Of a DNA stretch of 64,000 bases, positions 10,301 through 20,103 are shown in pieces. Source of the stretch: Sphingobacterium faecium. GTDB lineage: Bacteria; Bacteroidota; Bacteroidia; Sphingobacteriales; Sphingobacteriaceae. The stretch spans positions 620,001-684,000 of the forward strand of contig NZ_QBKH01000002.1 in assembly GCF_003054045.1 (NCBI RefSeq), in the 5' to 3' direction. The position numbers and the translations under genes were made by a program. The notes below the pieces were generated by a model, which was not told the DNA's origin, searched no databases, and saw only the letters and a program-made list of their open reading frames with translations. How positions within the stretch are numbered: position 1 is the first letter of the stretch; each line of letters starts with the position of its first letter.

Positions 10301-11518
10301 TTAAAATTTGTAAGTCAAACCAATTCCTGGCGCGTAAATATTCGTTGTATACGTTCCCGATAGATGGCTGTCTACATTATTCGCTTCACGAGGTAATACT
10401 CTTTGGTATGCAAATGAACCTGTCAAATCAAACTTAGGAGACATTTTGTAGGTGAAACCCCCAGCTACCAATATGCGGTTATTATCTGGAGTCTCCGGAT
10501 ATACATAATCTTTGCTGACAGGAGTGGCAATATATCCACCACCTATCCGAAGTTGTAATTTCTCTGATGGTAAATATTCAATACCCGCTTTTATAGAACC
10601 TGCCTTTGTATAATTCTTTGGAGAATGTGTATCTGGAGTATTTGCTCCACTGTAATCAAAATTTAATTCCTTATAGATATCATAATTGATCACAGTTCCA
10701 TCTACAGCCATTTTCACCTTCTCACTGATAGGGAAAGTTACACCAACGGCAAAAGTAGAAGGAAGAGGAAGTTCCGCACTAAATTTACTGTCTGGCGGAA
10801 ATGTTCCTTGTGCCGCTTCAGGTACAGTGAACTTCGCATCACCATCTTTTAATTTTGTGATGACTTTTGAACGATAGCTCATCGAGATGGCAAACTCTTC
10901 ATTTAAATTATAATGCACCCCGACGTTATAGCCAGTACCAGTTCCAGTTCCCTTTAATTCCGCTAATCCAGATGTTCCATCTTGGAAATAAACAGGAATA
11001 GCACTTTGTAAATCTACAGATCCAACATTGTATACAAATCCACCACCAATACTAAAGTTGTCCGTTAATTTGAAACTCACGGTTGGTTGTATATAGATCG
11101 CACGTAATGATAAACTAACTAAACTGTATTTACCTGTCCACTCTGTTCCCCAGTCTACTGCACCACCGTAAGGTGTATAGATTCCTATACCAGCTTTCCA
11201 CCACGTGTTTTTAGGACCTACTGTCGCAAAAACAGAAAAGGGAGGTGTGATCTGATTTCTAGTGTGATCGACTACTGAACTTCCTGTTGCTTGAAAAGCA
11301 GATTTGAACATAACACCATTTCCGTTAACAGAAATCGCATTGTGACTCATTTTTGAAAGTGCTCCTGGACTATAAAAAATAGAAGATTCATCTATAAAGT
11401 AGGCAGAGCCTGCACCGCCCATACCCACAGATTTTGGACTCTGAAGATTAACTTGAGATCCCTGTGCAAAAAGTAAGGAGGGGGATGCACAAAGTAGAGT
11501 AATTAGTAACTTCTTCAT
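10301..11518 (-). CDS. FadL/TodX (OmpP1) family outer-membrane transport protein
   Basis: A signal peptide (MKKLLITLLCASPSLLFAQ) is followed by the family hallmark near the mature N-terminus, SPKSVGMGGAGSAYFIDESSIFYSPGALS. That segment forms the N-terminal hatch that plugs the barrel. The rest is amphipathic beta-barrel ending IYAPGIGLTYKF with a terminal Phe. The family carries long-chain fatty acids and other hydrophobic compounds across the outer membrane. The ATG at 11518 gives a canonical signal peptide; two further ATGs up to 11527 are in frame. It is the first gene of an operon with the SGNH lipoprotein. Confidence 0.9.
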   Translation of the reverse strand: MKKLLITLLCASPSLLFAQGSQVNLQSPKSVGMGGAGSAYFIDESSIFYSPGALSKMSHNAISVNGNGVMFKSAFQATGSSVVDHTRNQITPPFSVFATVGPKNTWWKAGIGIYTPYGGAVDWGTEWTGKYSLVSLSLRAIYIQPTVSFKLTDNFSIGGGFVYNVGSVDLQSAIPVYFQDGTSGLAELKGTGTGTGYNVGVHYNLNEEFAISMSYRSKVITKLKDGDAKFTVPEAAQGTFPPDSKFSAELPLPSTFAVGVTFPISEKVKMAVDGTVINYDIYKELNFDYSGANTPDTHSPKNYTKAGSIKAGIEYLPSEKLQLRIGGGYIATPVSKDYVYPETPDNNRILVAGGFTYKMSPKFDLTGSFAYQRVLPREANNVDSHLSGTYTTNIYAPGIGLTYKF

Positions 11519-11702
11519 ATACATCATATTTGGTTTATCGTTTGTGTTTGAATTACAATGCTAACATAGTAATTTTTTGTGGTTTTTCGATATTATTTTG
11601 GCAAAAATTGATAAATATTTATTTTGAATTAAAGACCGCTAATAATTGTGATTTTTGTGGCAACATTAGACATAAATCATTAAATTGCTAAAAAATTTAA
11701 TT

Positions 11703-12203
11703 ATGGCAACAGTAACATTCAAAGGTGGAGCAGTAAATACAGTTGGAAATTTACCGACAGTAGGAAGTCAAGCTCCAGATTTTAAATTAACAGCAGGTGA
11801 TTTATCCGATAAGTCATTAGCAGATTATAGAGGAAAGAAAGTAGTATTAAATATTTTCCCAAGTGTCGATACCGGAACATGTGCAGCATCAGTTCGCGCT
11901 TTTAATCAAGCTGCATCCGGTTTAGAAGATACAGTTGTACTGTGTATCTCTAAAGATTTACCATTCGCCCAAGGTCGTTTTTGCGCTGCGGAAGGTTTGA
12001 AAAATGTAGTTACCTTGTCCGAATATAAGGATGCTAATTTTTCAGATACTTACCAATTACGCTTCTCAGATGGTCCTTTAGCAGGATTATTGAGCCGTGT
12101 AGTGATTACATTGGATGAAAATGGAAAAGTGTTGTACGAAGAACAAGTTGCGGAAGTAACAGAGGAGCCAAATTACGAAGCAGCATTAGCTTCATTGAAG
12201 TAG
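11703..12203 (+). CDS. tpx: Tpx, thiol peroxidase (atypical 2-Cys peroxiredoxin)
   Basis: The 166-residue enzyme reduces lipid and other hydroperoxides using thioredoxin. The peroxidatic Cys is C60 in PSVDTGTCAASVR and the resolving Cys is C94 in QGRFCAAEGL, the spacing expected of Tpx. The start is the ATG at 11703 (MATVTFKGG); the frame remains open upstream only from a TTG. It is divergent from the FadL operon and ends before a strong shared terminator. Confidence 0.96.
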   Translation: MATVTFKGGAVNTVGNLPTVGSQAPDFKLTAGDLSDKSLADYRGKKVVLNIFPSVDTGTCAASVRAFNQAASGLEDTVVLCISKDLPFAQGRFCAAEGLKNVVTLSEYKDANFSDTYQLRFSDGPLAGLLSRVVITLDENGKVLYEEQVAEVTEEPNYEAALASLK

Positions 12204-12265
12204 TCATGTGCATAAAATAAAGAGGATGTCAGATGAATCATCTTTATTTTAATAATGATGTAAGC

Positions 12266-12314
12266 AATAGCAATAAAAAGGGTGATCACCATGATCACCC
12301 TTTTTATTGCTATT
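12266..12314. terminator. Long perfect bidirectional terminator hairpin
   Basis: Two perfectly complementary 23-nt arms (12266-12288 and 12292-12314) surround a 3-nt loop. The stem contains CAATAAAAAGGGTGATCA and so carries A and T tracts on both sides. It serves tpx and the convergent sulfhydrylase gene, whose stop codon lies inside the right arm. Confidence 0.9.
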
Positions 12315-13482
12315 TGGTCTTTTCCAATGCCTGTAAGATATCTTGGATGATATCTTCTTGATCTTCTAAACCAACAGATAGGCGTACACTACCCGGTTGA
12401 ATACCAAGGTTTGATCGTTCATCTTCTGTTAATTTTGAATGCGTTGTAGAAGCAGGATGAGTAGCGATTGATCTTGCATCTCCTAAATTAGAAGTATATA
12501 AGATCATATTTAATTCATCTAAGAATCTAAATGCCCTTTCTTTTCCACCTTTAACAACAAATGTGACAATACCACCACCAGCTTTCATTTGCTTCTTTGC
12601 TAGTTCATATTGCGGATGGGAAGGAAGAAATGGGTATTTAACATCCTCAATTTCAGGATGAGTTTCCAAAACCGTTGCTAACGCTAATGCATTGCTGCAG
12701 TGTCTATCCATACGTAAACCTAGTGTATCTAAGCTTTTAGAGATCACCCAAGCATTGAATGGAGACAAAGAAGGACCAGTATGGCGGATAAAGAACATTA
12801 ATTTGTCAATCAATTCCTGTTTACCGACCACCAATCCACCAAGCACGCGGCCTTGACCGTCCATATATTTGGTTGCGGAATGAATAGACAGATCAAAACC
12901 ATACTTTAACGGTTTTTGCAAATAAGGTGTTGCAAAGCAATTGTCAATGGCTAAAATGATATTCGGATATTTCTTCTTTAAAGAACCTAACCATTCCAGA
13001 TCTACTAATTCCAAACCAGGATTAGAAGGTGATTCAAGGAAAATAATTTTTGTATTCGGTCGGATGGCTTTTTCCCACTCTTCTGGATCGACTGCATCCA
13101 CATAGGTTGTTGTCACTCCCCAGCGTGGGAATAATTGCGTAAATAATTGATGAGTTGAACCAAAAATAGCGCGTGACGAAACAATATGGTCACCACTTTC
13201 AACGATACCTGCAAAAGAGGCAAATACTGCTGCCATACCCGAAGAGAAGGACAGCCCAGCTTCTGCACCCTCTAGGATGCAAACTTTGTTAATAAGCTCT
13301 GATGTATTTGGATTGGCATAGCGAGAGTATATCATTCCTTGCTCTTCATCAGCAAAAATAGCTCTTCCCTGTTCTGCACTATCAAAGATAAAACTAGAAG
13401 TAAGATATAGGGGCACCGAATGCTCACGTGTTGCAGAACGATCGGCTTGTTCGCGTATGATTTTAGATTGATCTTTGTTCAT
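12310..13482 (-). CDS. metZ: O-succinylhomoserine sulfhydrylase-type PLP enzyme
   Basis: This Cys/Met-metabolism PLP enzyme of 390 residues joins sulfide to an activated homoserine to make homocysteine. It carries SRYANPNT near 53-60, the SSGMAA loop near 80-85, the PLP Asp in LAIDNCFATP (D180), and the Schiff-base lysine K205 in HSATKYMDGQGRVLGG. The wording MDGQGRVLGG is typical of the MetZ branch rather than MetB or MetC. The start is the ATG at 13482; upstream codons begin at a TTG. O-acetylhomoserine sulfhydrylase or cystathionine gamma-synthase activity cannot be excluded by reading alone. No SAM riboswitch was recognised upstream. Confidence 0.85.
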   Translation of the reverse strand: MNKDQSKIIREQADRSATREHSVPLYLTSSFIFDSAEQGRAIFADEEQGMIYSRYANPNTSELINKVCILEGAEAGLSFSSGMAAVFASFAGIVESGDHIVSSRAIFGSTHQLFTQLFPRWGVTTTYVDAVDPEEWEKAIRPNTKIIFLESPSNPGLELVDLEWLGSLKKKYPNIILAIDNCFATPYLQKPLKYGFDLSIHSATKYMDGQGRVLGGLVVGKQELIDKLMFFIRHTGPSLSPFNAWVISKSLDTLGLRMDRHCSNALALATVLETHPEIEDVKYPFLPSHPQYELAKKQMKAGGGIVTFVVKGGKERAFRFLDELNMILYTSNLGDARSIATHPASTTHSKLTEDERSNLGIQPGSVRLSVGLEDQEDIIQDILQALEKTK

Positions 13483-13772
13483 GATGAGGTAAAGGTACAA
13501 GTTGTAAATTTTATTTTTTATATTTTATCAAATAAATTTGTGTAAAAAATAATCATTAGAACAACTTAAGTTTTTAAAATTTATACGATCCCAATCTCAA
13601 ATAACAGCCTATCATACAGTTAAATCGATTGCAATGCGATTCATTTAATTTTGTCAATATTGATTCGATTCTAAATAAGTACGATTAAGAAGCTAGGATA
13701 AGTGTTGTATATTTTGATATTAAGCTTCAAACTTTGGTACTTAACATACATTGTGAGACATGTAGAAGACAT
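13483..13772. other. Intergenic region upstream of the sulfhydrylase gene
   Basis: About 290 bp of AT-rich DNA holds the promoter of the minus-strand sulfhydrylase gene and the distal end of the catalase unit. I see no gene, tRNA or convincing riboswitch fold. Confidence 0.6.
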
Positions 13773-13810
13773 AAAAAGAGCAAAAATGTATGGGTACATT
13801 TCCGCTCCTT
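13773..13810 (-). terminator. Intrinsic terminator of the catalase gene
   Basis: On the minus strand a GGAGCGGAAATGT arm pairs with ACATTTTTGCTC and is followed by TTTTTATG. The stem contains one mismatch region. Confidence 0.75.
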
Positions 13811-13831
13811 AAATTATTGCCGAATTATTTT

Positions 13832-15331
13832 TTATTTCTGCGGCATATGTTTCGCCATTTGATCCATAGAAAACCCTAAACCTCTAGCAACACTAAGACC
13901 TAGATTCATATCTGCTCTAAACCAATGACACAGTTGTCGCATGATAATTTCATCTCTTTTTGGACCTTCGATTCCAGACATTGCACCAACAATATTTTCA
14001 ACGAGATGTTGTTTTTGCCCTTCATCTAATAATCGGTACAGGTCACCAGGTTGCGTATAGTGATCGTCTTCACCAGGGGCGTTGCGGTCATAATGATCGG
14101 CCACGACACTATCCAATTGTAATGCAGGCTCTTTGTAAGCTTGATCTTGGTAGTTGCTATCAAAACTGTTGGGATAATAGTTTGGAGCAGAGCCTTGATT
14201 CCCATTGACAGTCATCTGACCATCACGTTGATAATTGTTGGTCATAAAAGGACATTGGTTTACCGGAATTTGCTCATAATTACCCCCTAAACGATAGCGC
14301 TGTGCATCAGGATAAGATAGAATACGACCCTGTAGCATTTTATCTGGAGAAAAACTAATACCATCTACCACATGTGCTGGTGCAAAAGCGACTTGTTCCA
14401 CATGAGCAAAGTAATTATTGGGGTTTTGGTTTAACTCCATTTCTCCAACTTCAATAAGTGGATACTCTTTTTGCGACCATACCTTCGTTAAGTCAAATGG
14501 ATTCCAGCGGAAAGTTTTAGTTTCCGATTCGGTCATGACTTGGATATAAAGCTTCCATTTTGGAAAATCTCCCTTTTCAATTGCTGTATGTAGATCGCGT
14601 TGTGCATAGTCCATATCTTTTGCACGCATTTCATCGGCCTCAGCGGCAGTCAGGTTTTTGATGCCCTGTTGTGTTCTAAAATGAAATTTAACATATACCA
14701 ATTCATTCTGTGCGTTGATCATGGAATAGGTATGACTTCCGTATCCATGCATATGTCTATAGCCTAATGGTGTACCACGGTCCGACATCAAGGTCGTCAC
14801 TTGGTGGAGAGATTCAGGATTTAATGACCAAAAGTCCCACATCATGGTTGCCGATTTGCAATTTGTATAAGGATCTCTTTTTTGAGTATGGATAAAATCA
14901 GGAAATTTTTTTGCGTCTTTTATAAAGAAGACCGGTGTGTTGTTGCCTACTAAATCATAATTTCCATCTTCCGTATAGAACTTTATTGCAAATCCACGTG
15001 GATCACGTTCCGAATCTGCAGAGCCTCTTTCTCCACCTACAGTAGAGAAACGAATAAACAACTTCGTTTGCTTTCCGATTCCATTAAAGAGTTTTGCTCT
15101 CGTGTATTGGGAGATATCATGCGTTACTGTAAATGTGCCATATGCGCCAGAACCTTTGGCATGTACAATTCTTTCTGGAATACGCTCTCTATTAAAATGC
15201 GCTAATTTTTCATGCAGAAAATAATCTTGTAATAGTACAGGGCCTCTAGGTCCAACCGTCATCGTGTCTTCATAGTTGACAACAGGAGCTCCTGATGCAG
15301 TTGTAATTTTTTTGTTATTGTTATTTTCCAT
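13832..15331 (-). CDS. katA: Monofunctional haem catalase, small-subunit clade
   Basis: The enzyme dismutates hydrogen peroxide. The 499-residue protein carries the active-site His H57 (RIPERIVHAKGSGAYG), the distal Asn N130 (LVGNNTPVFF) and the proximal haem ligand Y340 in RILSYPDAQRYRLG. The length fits clade 3 catalases, which bind NADPH. The start is the ATG at 15331 (MENNNNKK); the reading frame upstream relies on a TTG. The upstream region shared with the fucosidase gene contains several TGATCA-centred palindromes that may be operators. Confidence 0.96.
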   Translation of the reverse strand: MENNNNKKITTASGAPVVNYEDTMTVGPRGPVLLQDYFLHEKLAHFNRERIPERIVHAKGSGAYGTFTVTHDISQYTRAKLFNGIGKQTKLFIRFSTVGGERGSADSERDPRGFAIKFYTEDGNYDLVGNNTPVFFIKDAKKFPDFIHTQKRDPYTNCKSATMMWDFWSLNPESLHQVTTLMSDRGTPLGYRHMHGYGSHTYSMINAQNELVYVKFHFRTQQGIKNLTAAEADEMRAKDMDYAQRDLHTAIEKGDFPKWKLYIQVMTESETKTFRWNPFDLTKVWSQKEYPLIEVGEMELNQNPNNYFAHVEQVAFAPAHVVDGISFSPDKMLQGRILSYPDAQRYRLGGNYEQIPVNQCPFMTNNYQRDGQMTVNGNQGSAPNYYPNSFDSNYQDQAYKEPALQLDSVVADHYDRNAPGEDDHYTQPGDLYRLLDEGQKQHLVENIVGAMSGIEGPKRDEIIMRQLCHWFRADMNLGLSVARGLGFSMDQMAKHMPQK

Positions 15332-15397
15332 TATACGTATGATGAGTTTCAATTTTTTTGTTCTAAACAAATTTAAATGAAATGTATGGTCTTATTT

Positions 15398-15495
15398 TAT
15401 TGATAATCTTGATGAGGTATCAATATTAATGATCAAGGATTTATTTTTTAGATTAACTTGATCAATCGATTGCTTGAGTAAAATGAATTGATCAA
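15398..15495. promoter_or_regulatory. Palindrome-rich divergent region with phased TGATCAA sites
   Basis: TATTGATA at 15398-15405 pairs with TATCAATA at 15418-15425. TTGATCAA (ATGATCAA at the first site) occurs at 15429-15436, 15458-15465 and 15488-15495, with centres 29 and 30 bp apart, about three helical turns. The region lies between katA and the GH29 gene. The binding protein is unknown. Confidence 0.4.
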
Positions 15496-15553
15496 ATTTT
15501 AATTCCACCAAAATAAAACTATATTTAAGATTTAAAACCTATTCTCTACAAAT

Positions 15554-17449
15554 ATGTTAACATTTCTTTTCTCTAGTTTACTCTTTGTCAATGGTAGTAT
15601 TTTACCATCTGAACCTGTAAATCCGCCGAAACCATATGGAGCTATTCCTTCCGAAAGACAATTGAAATGGCATGAAATGGATACTTATTGTTTAATTCAT
15701 TATACGCCAACTACCTTTCAAAATAAGGAATGGGGATACGGTGATGCCGATCCGGCTATCTTTAATCCAACTCAATTTGATGCGAATCAAATTGCAAGAG
15801 CAGCAGCTTCCGCTGGTTTTAAGGGTTTGATTTCTGTTGCTAAGCATCATGATGGCTTTTGTCTGTGGCCGACCGCAACCACAACATATAGTGTGGCAGC
15901 GTCACCTTGGAAACAAGGTAAAGGTGATATGGTCAAAGATTTTATGTTAGCAACGCATGCCAATAAGATGAAATTTGGTGTATATCTTTCCGCATGGGAT
16001 CGCAACGATATGCGCTATGGTACTGCTGACTATGCGGAGGCTTATCGGGCACAACTGACGGAATTGATGTCTAATTATGGAGAATTGTTTACTTCATGGC
16101 ATGACGGAGCCAATGGAGGTGATGGTTATTACGGTGGATTGAAAGAGAAAAGAACCATCGATCGCAATATCTATTATGCATGGGAAGAAAAAACTTGGCC
16201 TATCGTACGCAAGTTGCAGCCCATGGCCATGATCTTTAGTGATGTTGGTCCCGATATGCGATGGGTTGGAAATGAAAAGGGATTTGCAGGAGAAACGTCA
16301 TGGGCAACTTTTACACCAGAAGGCTTAGATGGGAAAAAAGCAGTTCCCGGATTAGTTAATGAAAAAACATTGACATCTGGAGTTCGAAATGGAAAATATT
16401 GGATTCCTGCTGAATGTGATGTTCCGCAAAGACCAGGCTGGTTTTATCATGCAGAACAAGATGCTCAGGTTAAAACACCAAATCAGCTATTTGAAATCTA
16501 TTTAAAATCTGTCGGGCGTGGTGCGAATATGAATCTTGGGCTGGCTCCTATGCCATCGGGTCAATTGCATGACAATGATGTCAAATCTTTGGCGGCATTT
16601 GGAAAAAAGGTAGAAAAAACTTTTAAAACCAATTTAGCAAAGGATGCTCAAATTAAAGCATCTACTATTCGTGAGCACTCCATTCAAGAATATGGAACAT
16701 CGTATATCCTCGATGATGATCGCTATAGCTATTGGGCAACAAACGATGATGAGCATCAAGCCTCATTAGAAATAAAGTTGAATGGTAAACAAACCTTTGA
16801 TATTATTCAGATACGAGAAAATATTAAACTCGGTCAACGGCTTGATAGTGTTTTGGTAGAGCAAAAAGTGAATGGCCAATGGGTGACATTGACAAAGGCT
16901 ACAAGTATTGGCGCTAATCGATTGATGAAACTGGAGAACCCAGTTACGACCGATGAACTGCGCGTTCAATTATTCGCTCCGGTCGCTATTACGGTCAGTG
17001 ATTTTGGATTATATAAAGAATATAATGAAGCCTTTGAATTTGAAGGTGCAGGATTTAAAAAATTAAATGCTAGGGAGTTTACAGTTAGTGCTTTTTCCGA
17101 ATCTGCAAAGGCACTTGATGGTAAGAGCGAAACTTTTGCCTCCGTACAAGCATATGAAAAGGGATTTGTTTTTGAATTAAAAAGTGATGTCATAGGACTC
17201 GGTTACTTACCACGTCAAGATGGAAAAACAGTAGGTACAGCGACCAGGTATAAGATCTATACCAGTCACAATAAGCAACAATGGGTAATGGTGAAAGAGG
17301 GTGAGTTTTCCAATATTAAAGCAAATCCAATTTTACAACAGATCATTTTTGATGATGTCATAAAGGCAAAATACATCAAATTTGTTCCAACAGAAACGTT
17401 AACGAAAGATGTCTTTACAGTGGCAGAATTTGAATTATATTCTAAATAA
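15554..17449 (+). CDS. GH29 alpha-L-fucosidase with C-terminal F5/8-type module
   Basis: The 631-residue secreted enzyme has a short signal peptide. The GH29 (beta/alpha)8 domain at about 25-370 includes HHDGF at 98-102 and the nucleophile region ELFTSWHDGANGG with D184. An F5/8-type C (discoidin, CBM32-like) segment begins near 380 (ILDDDRYSYWATNDD), and a further beta domain follows. It removes terminal alpha-L-fucose; the sequence style suggests the alpha-1,3/1,4-specific subgroup, which I infer only weakly. It is followed 3 bp later by a GH95 gene, so the two are co-transcribed. Confidence 0.92.
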   Translation: MLTFLFSSLLFVNGSILPSEPVNPPKPYGAIPSERQLKWHEMDTYCLIHYTPTTFQNKEWGYGDADPAIFNPTQFDANQIARAAASAGFKGLISVAKHHDGFCLWPTATTTYSVAASPWKQGKGDMVKDFMLATHANKMKFGVYLSAWDRNDMRYGTADYAEAYRAQLTELMSNYGELFTSWHDGANGGDGYYGGLKEKRTIDRNIYYAWEEKTWPIVRKLQPMAMIFSDVGPDMRWVGNEKGFAGETSWATFTPEGLDGKKAVPGLVNEKTLTSGVRNGKYWIPAECDVPQRPGWFYHAEQDAQVKTPNQLFEIYLKSVGRGANMNLGLAPMPSGQLHDNDVKSLAAFGKKVEKTFKTNLAKDAQIKASTIREHSIQEYGTSYILDDDRYSYWATNDDEHQASLEIKLNGKQTFDIIQIRENIKLGQRLDSVLVEQKVNGQWVTLTKATSIGANRLMKLENPVTTDELRVQLFAPVAITVSDFGLYKEYNEAFEFEGAGFKKLNAREFTVSAFSESAKALDGKSETFASVQAYEKGFVFELKSDVIGLGYLPRQDGKTVGTATRYKIYTSHNKQQWVMVKEGEFSNIKANPILQQIIFDDVIKAKYIKFVPTETLTKDVFTVAEFELYSK

Positions 17450-17452
17450 AAA

Positions 17453-19801
17453 ATGAAATTTACAACTAAATCAACCTTATTGGCTCTGTTATCGATCACC
17501 TCTCTCCAAGCGTATGCACAAAAAAGAGATGGTCTAACGATGTGGTACGATAAACCAGCTACTCGATGGGAAGAAACACTGCCATTAGGAAATGGATTGA
17601 TAGGAATGATGCCAGATGGTGGAATTAAGTCCGAATCATTGGTCTTAAATGAGATTTCTATGTGGTCGGGCTCAGCTGAAGATCCCAATAATTATAATGC
17701 ATATAACAGTGTCAGTGAGATTCAGAAGTTATTGATAGCGGGAAAGAACAAAGAAGCTGAGGATCTGGTGAATAAGAACTTTGTGTGTACTGGACAGGGG
17801 TCTGCTTTTGGAGCAGGTGCGAATGCACCATATGGTTGTTATCAGAATTTTGGATTTTTAAAATTTAATTTTGAAGTGGATGTACAGCATGTTTCTAATT
17901 ATGAGCGATCATTAAATATTGGGAACGCGACTGCACATACTTCTTTCACTTCCTCCGGAGTAGACTACAAGAGAACTTACTACACTTCTTTTGATCAAAA
18001 TGTAGGCGTGATACATTTAACTGCTTCTCAGAAAAAAAGTATCAGTTTTGCTGTTGCTCTGGAAAGATCCGAAAATATAGATTCTTATCAGATTAAAAAT
18101 GGTGAAATTGTTTTGTTAGGCTCTTTACCAGATGGTAAAGGCGGTAAAAACCTACAGTTTGCAAGTAAAGTTAAAATTGTGTTTAAGGGTGGGAAATTGA
18201 CAGATGATGGTAAACAATTAATCTTAAATGGAGCTGATGAAGCGACAGTTTTCTTTGCCGCAAGTACAAATTACTACGGAACAAATCCGCAAGAGGTTAT
18301 CCGTACAAATATTGCTGTTGTTGAAAAAACTGCTAATAGCAATCTGTATAGCAATCATCAAAAAGCTTATGCGAAGAAATTTGACCGTGTTGCTTTAACT
18401 ATTGCAGATCATCAGTCTCAGATCGATACGCCAACTCCGCAACGTTTACATCAATTTTTTGAAAATCCAGCTTTAGATAATGGATTAGCGGCATTGTACT
18501 TTCAGTTTGGTCGTTACTTGAGTATTTCAAGCACAGCTCCAGATCACAAAAATGCATTACCTCCAAATTTACAAGGTTTATGGGCTCATCAGATCCAGAC
18601 ACCTTGGAATGGCGATTATCACTTGAATATCAATGCACAAATGAATCACTGGGGAGTTGAAGTCAGTAATCTTTCTGAATATCATAAACCCTTTATAGCC
18701 ATGATCAAGCGTATTGCAAAGACTGGTGAAAAAACTGCTAAAGCTTATTACAATGCACCAGGATGGGTTGTTTATATGATGACAAACGTCTGGGGTTACT
18801 CAGCTCCAGGAGAAAATGCATCTTGGGGTTCAAGTACAGCTTCAGGATGGTTGTGTAATCATCTTTGGGAACATTATTTGTTTACACAAGATAAAACGTA
18901 TTTAAAAGAAGTCTATCCCGTTTTAAAAGGAGCAGCAGAATTTTATGATTATATCTTAGTTAAAGATCCAAAAACAGGCTGGTTGGTCACTTCACCATCC
19001 GTCTCTCCTGAAAATGGGTTTCGTCTTCCAAATGGTGAAGTCGCTTCCGTAGTGATGGGTCCTACGATCGATAATCAGATTGTAAGAGAACTGTATGGGA
19101 ACCTGATACAAGCGGATAGTCTTTTAAACTTAAATGATCCATTTGTTCAAAAATTAAAGGATAAATTGAGTCAAATTCCACCAGCGGTAGTGGTTAGTAA
19201 AAGTGGTCGTGTTCAAGAGTGGTTAACTGATTATGAAGAGGTAGAACCGCAGCACCGGCATGTATCACATTTGTACGGTCTTTATCCGGCAAATTTTATC
19301 TCTCCTCAAAAAGATAAATCTTGGGCAGACGCAGCTCGTAAGACGCTAGAAGTAAGAGGCGATGAGGGCACTGGATGGTCTCGTGCATGGAAGATTTTGT
19401 TTTGGGCAAGATTGCAGGATGGCGATCATTCCCTAGAAATATTAAGACAATTGCTAAAGCCAGCATTTGTTAATGAAACGACTTACCAAGGATTGGGAGC
19501 AGGTACTTATCCAAATTTATTCTGTGCACATCCTCCATTTCAAATAGATGGTAATTTTGGAGGTTCTGCAGGAATTGCTGAGATGTTAATTCAAAGTCAC
19601 GCAGGCTTTATCCATTTACTACCTGCTTTACCCAAAGCATGGAAAGATGGATCTGTAAAAGGGTTGAAGGCGAGAGGTAACTATACGGTGGATATGAGAT
19701 GGAAAGATGGAAAGGTGATCGACTATCAGATCACTGGACCAAAAAATAAGATCGTCAACGTATTGAATGGTCTTGAATACCAGGATTATAAAATAAAATA
19801 A
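17453..19801 (+). CDS. GH95 alpha-L-fucosidase (alpha-1,2 type)
   Basis: The 782-residue protein has a signal peptide ([15 protein letters not shown]), an N-terminal beta domain beginning [19 protein letters not shown], and a central (alpha/alpha)6 barrel with the family motifs [24 protein letters not shown] (the catalytic Asn pair) and [10 protein letters not shown] (general-acid Glu region). The C-terminal [17 protein letters not shown] carries the catalytic Asp. GH95 enzymes cleave alpha-1,2-fucose from host-type and plant glycans, and some act on L-galactose. Only three bases separate it from the GH29 gene. Together they would strip differently linked fucoses. Confidence 0.94.
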   Translation: MKFTTKSTLLALLSITSLQAYAQKRDGLTMWYDKPATRWEETLPLGNGLIGMMPDGGIKSESLVLNEISMWSGSAEDPNNYNAYNSVSEIQKLLIAGKNKEAEDLVNKNFVCTGQGSAFGAGANAPYGCYQNFGFLKFNFEVDVQHVSNYERSLNIGNATAHTSFTSSGVDYKRTYYTSFDQNVGVIHLTASQKKSISFAVALERSENIDSYQIKNGEIVLLGSLPDGKGGKNLQFASKVKIVFKGGKLTDDGKQLILNGADEATVFFAASTNYYGTNPQEVIRTNIAVVEKTANSNLYSNHQKAYAKKFDRVALTIADHQSQIDTPTPQRLHQFFENPALDNGLAALYFQFGRYLSISSTAPDHKNALPPNLQGLWAHQIQTPWNGDYHLNINAQMNHWGVEVSNLSEYHKPFIAMIKRIAKTGEKTAKAYYNAPGWVVYMMTNVWGYSAPGENASWGSSTASGWLCNHLWEHYLFTQDKTYLKEVYPVLKGAAEFYDYILVKDPKTGWLVTSPSVSPENGFRLPNGEVASVVMGPTIDNQIVRELYGNLIQADSLLNLNDPFVQKLKDKLSQIPPAVVVSKSGRVQEWLTDYEEVEPQHRHVSHLYGLYPANFISPQKDKSWADAARKTLEVRGDEGTGWSRAWKILFWARLQDGDHSLEILRQLLKPAFVNETTYQGLGAGTYPNLFCAHPPFQIDGNFGGSAGIAEMLIQSHAGFIHLLPALPKAWKDGSVKGLKARGNYTVDMRWKDGKVIDYQITGPKNKIVNVLNGLEYQDYKIK

Positions 19802-19819
19802 TTGTTCAATATAAGATGT

Positions 19820-19858
19820 AAAAAGGTTGTAAATTCAAATTTAATTTACAACCTTTTT
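19820..19858 (+). terminator. Intrinsic terminator of the fucosidase operon
   Basis: Sixteen-base complementary arms AAAAAGGTTGTAAATT and AATTTACAACCTTTTT surround a 7-nt loop. Confidence 0.88.
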
Positions 19859-20046
19859 AATGACCAATCTGCTTCCTAATACACTATTTGAGATAACGAG
19901 GAGGGATCAAATAGAATCTAGTATATGTGGACGGATGGTGATTCATTAAAAACAGTTATGGAATACGTGAGGGCAGATCTAACGTTGTCTGGTTTCATAC
20001 AAAAGCAAAAAATAAATTATAGAAGGATTTACGATTATTGTCTATT

Positions 20047-20078
20047 ATATTGTTTAAATTTGAATAATTAAACAATAT
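20047..20078. promoter_or_regulatory. 11-bp perfect inverted repeat upstream of AraC gene
   Basis: ATATTGTTTAA at 20047-20057 and TTAAACAATAT at 20068-20078 are separated by 10 bp, placing equivalent half-site positions 21 bp apart, two helical turns. The repeat ends 25 bp before the regulator start. It is a candidate operator. The rest of the 19859-20103 gap holds no gene that I can see. Confidence 0.45.
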
Positions 20079-20103
20079 CTGTTTTTTTTAGTTTTTTTTG
20101 ATC

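Noticed and set aside
13483..13772. SAM riboswitch upstream of the sulfhydrylase gene
   Set aside because: Methionine-related genes often have one, but I could not find the conserved SAM-I core or paired stems here.
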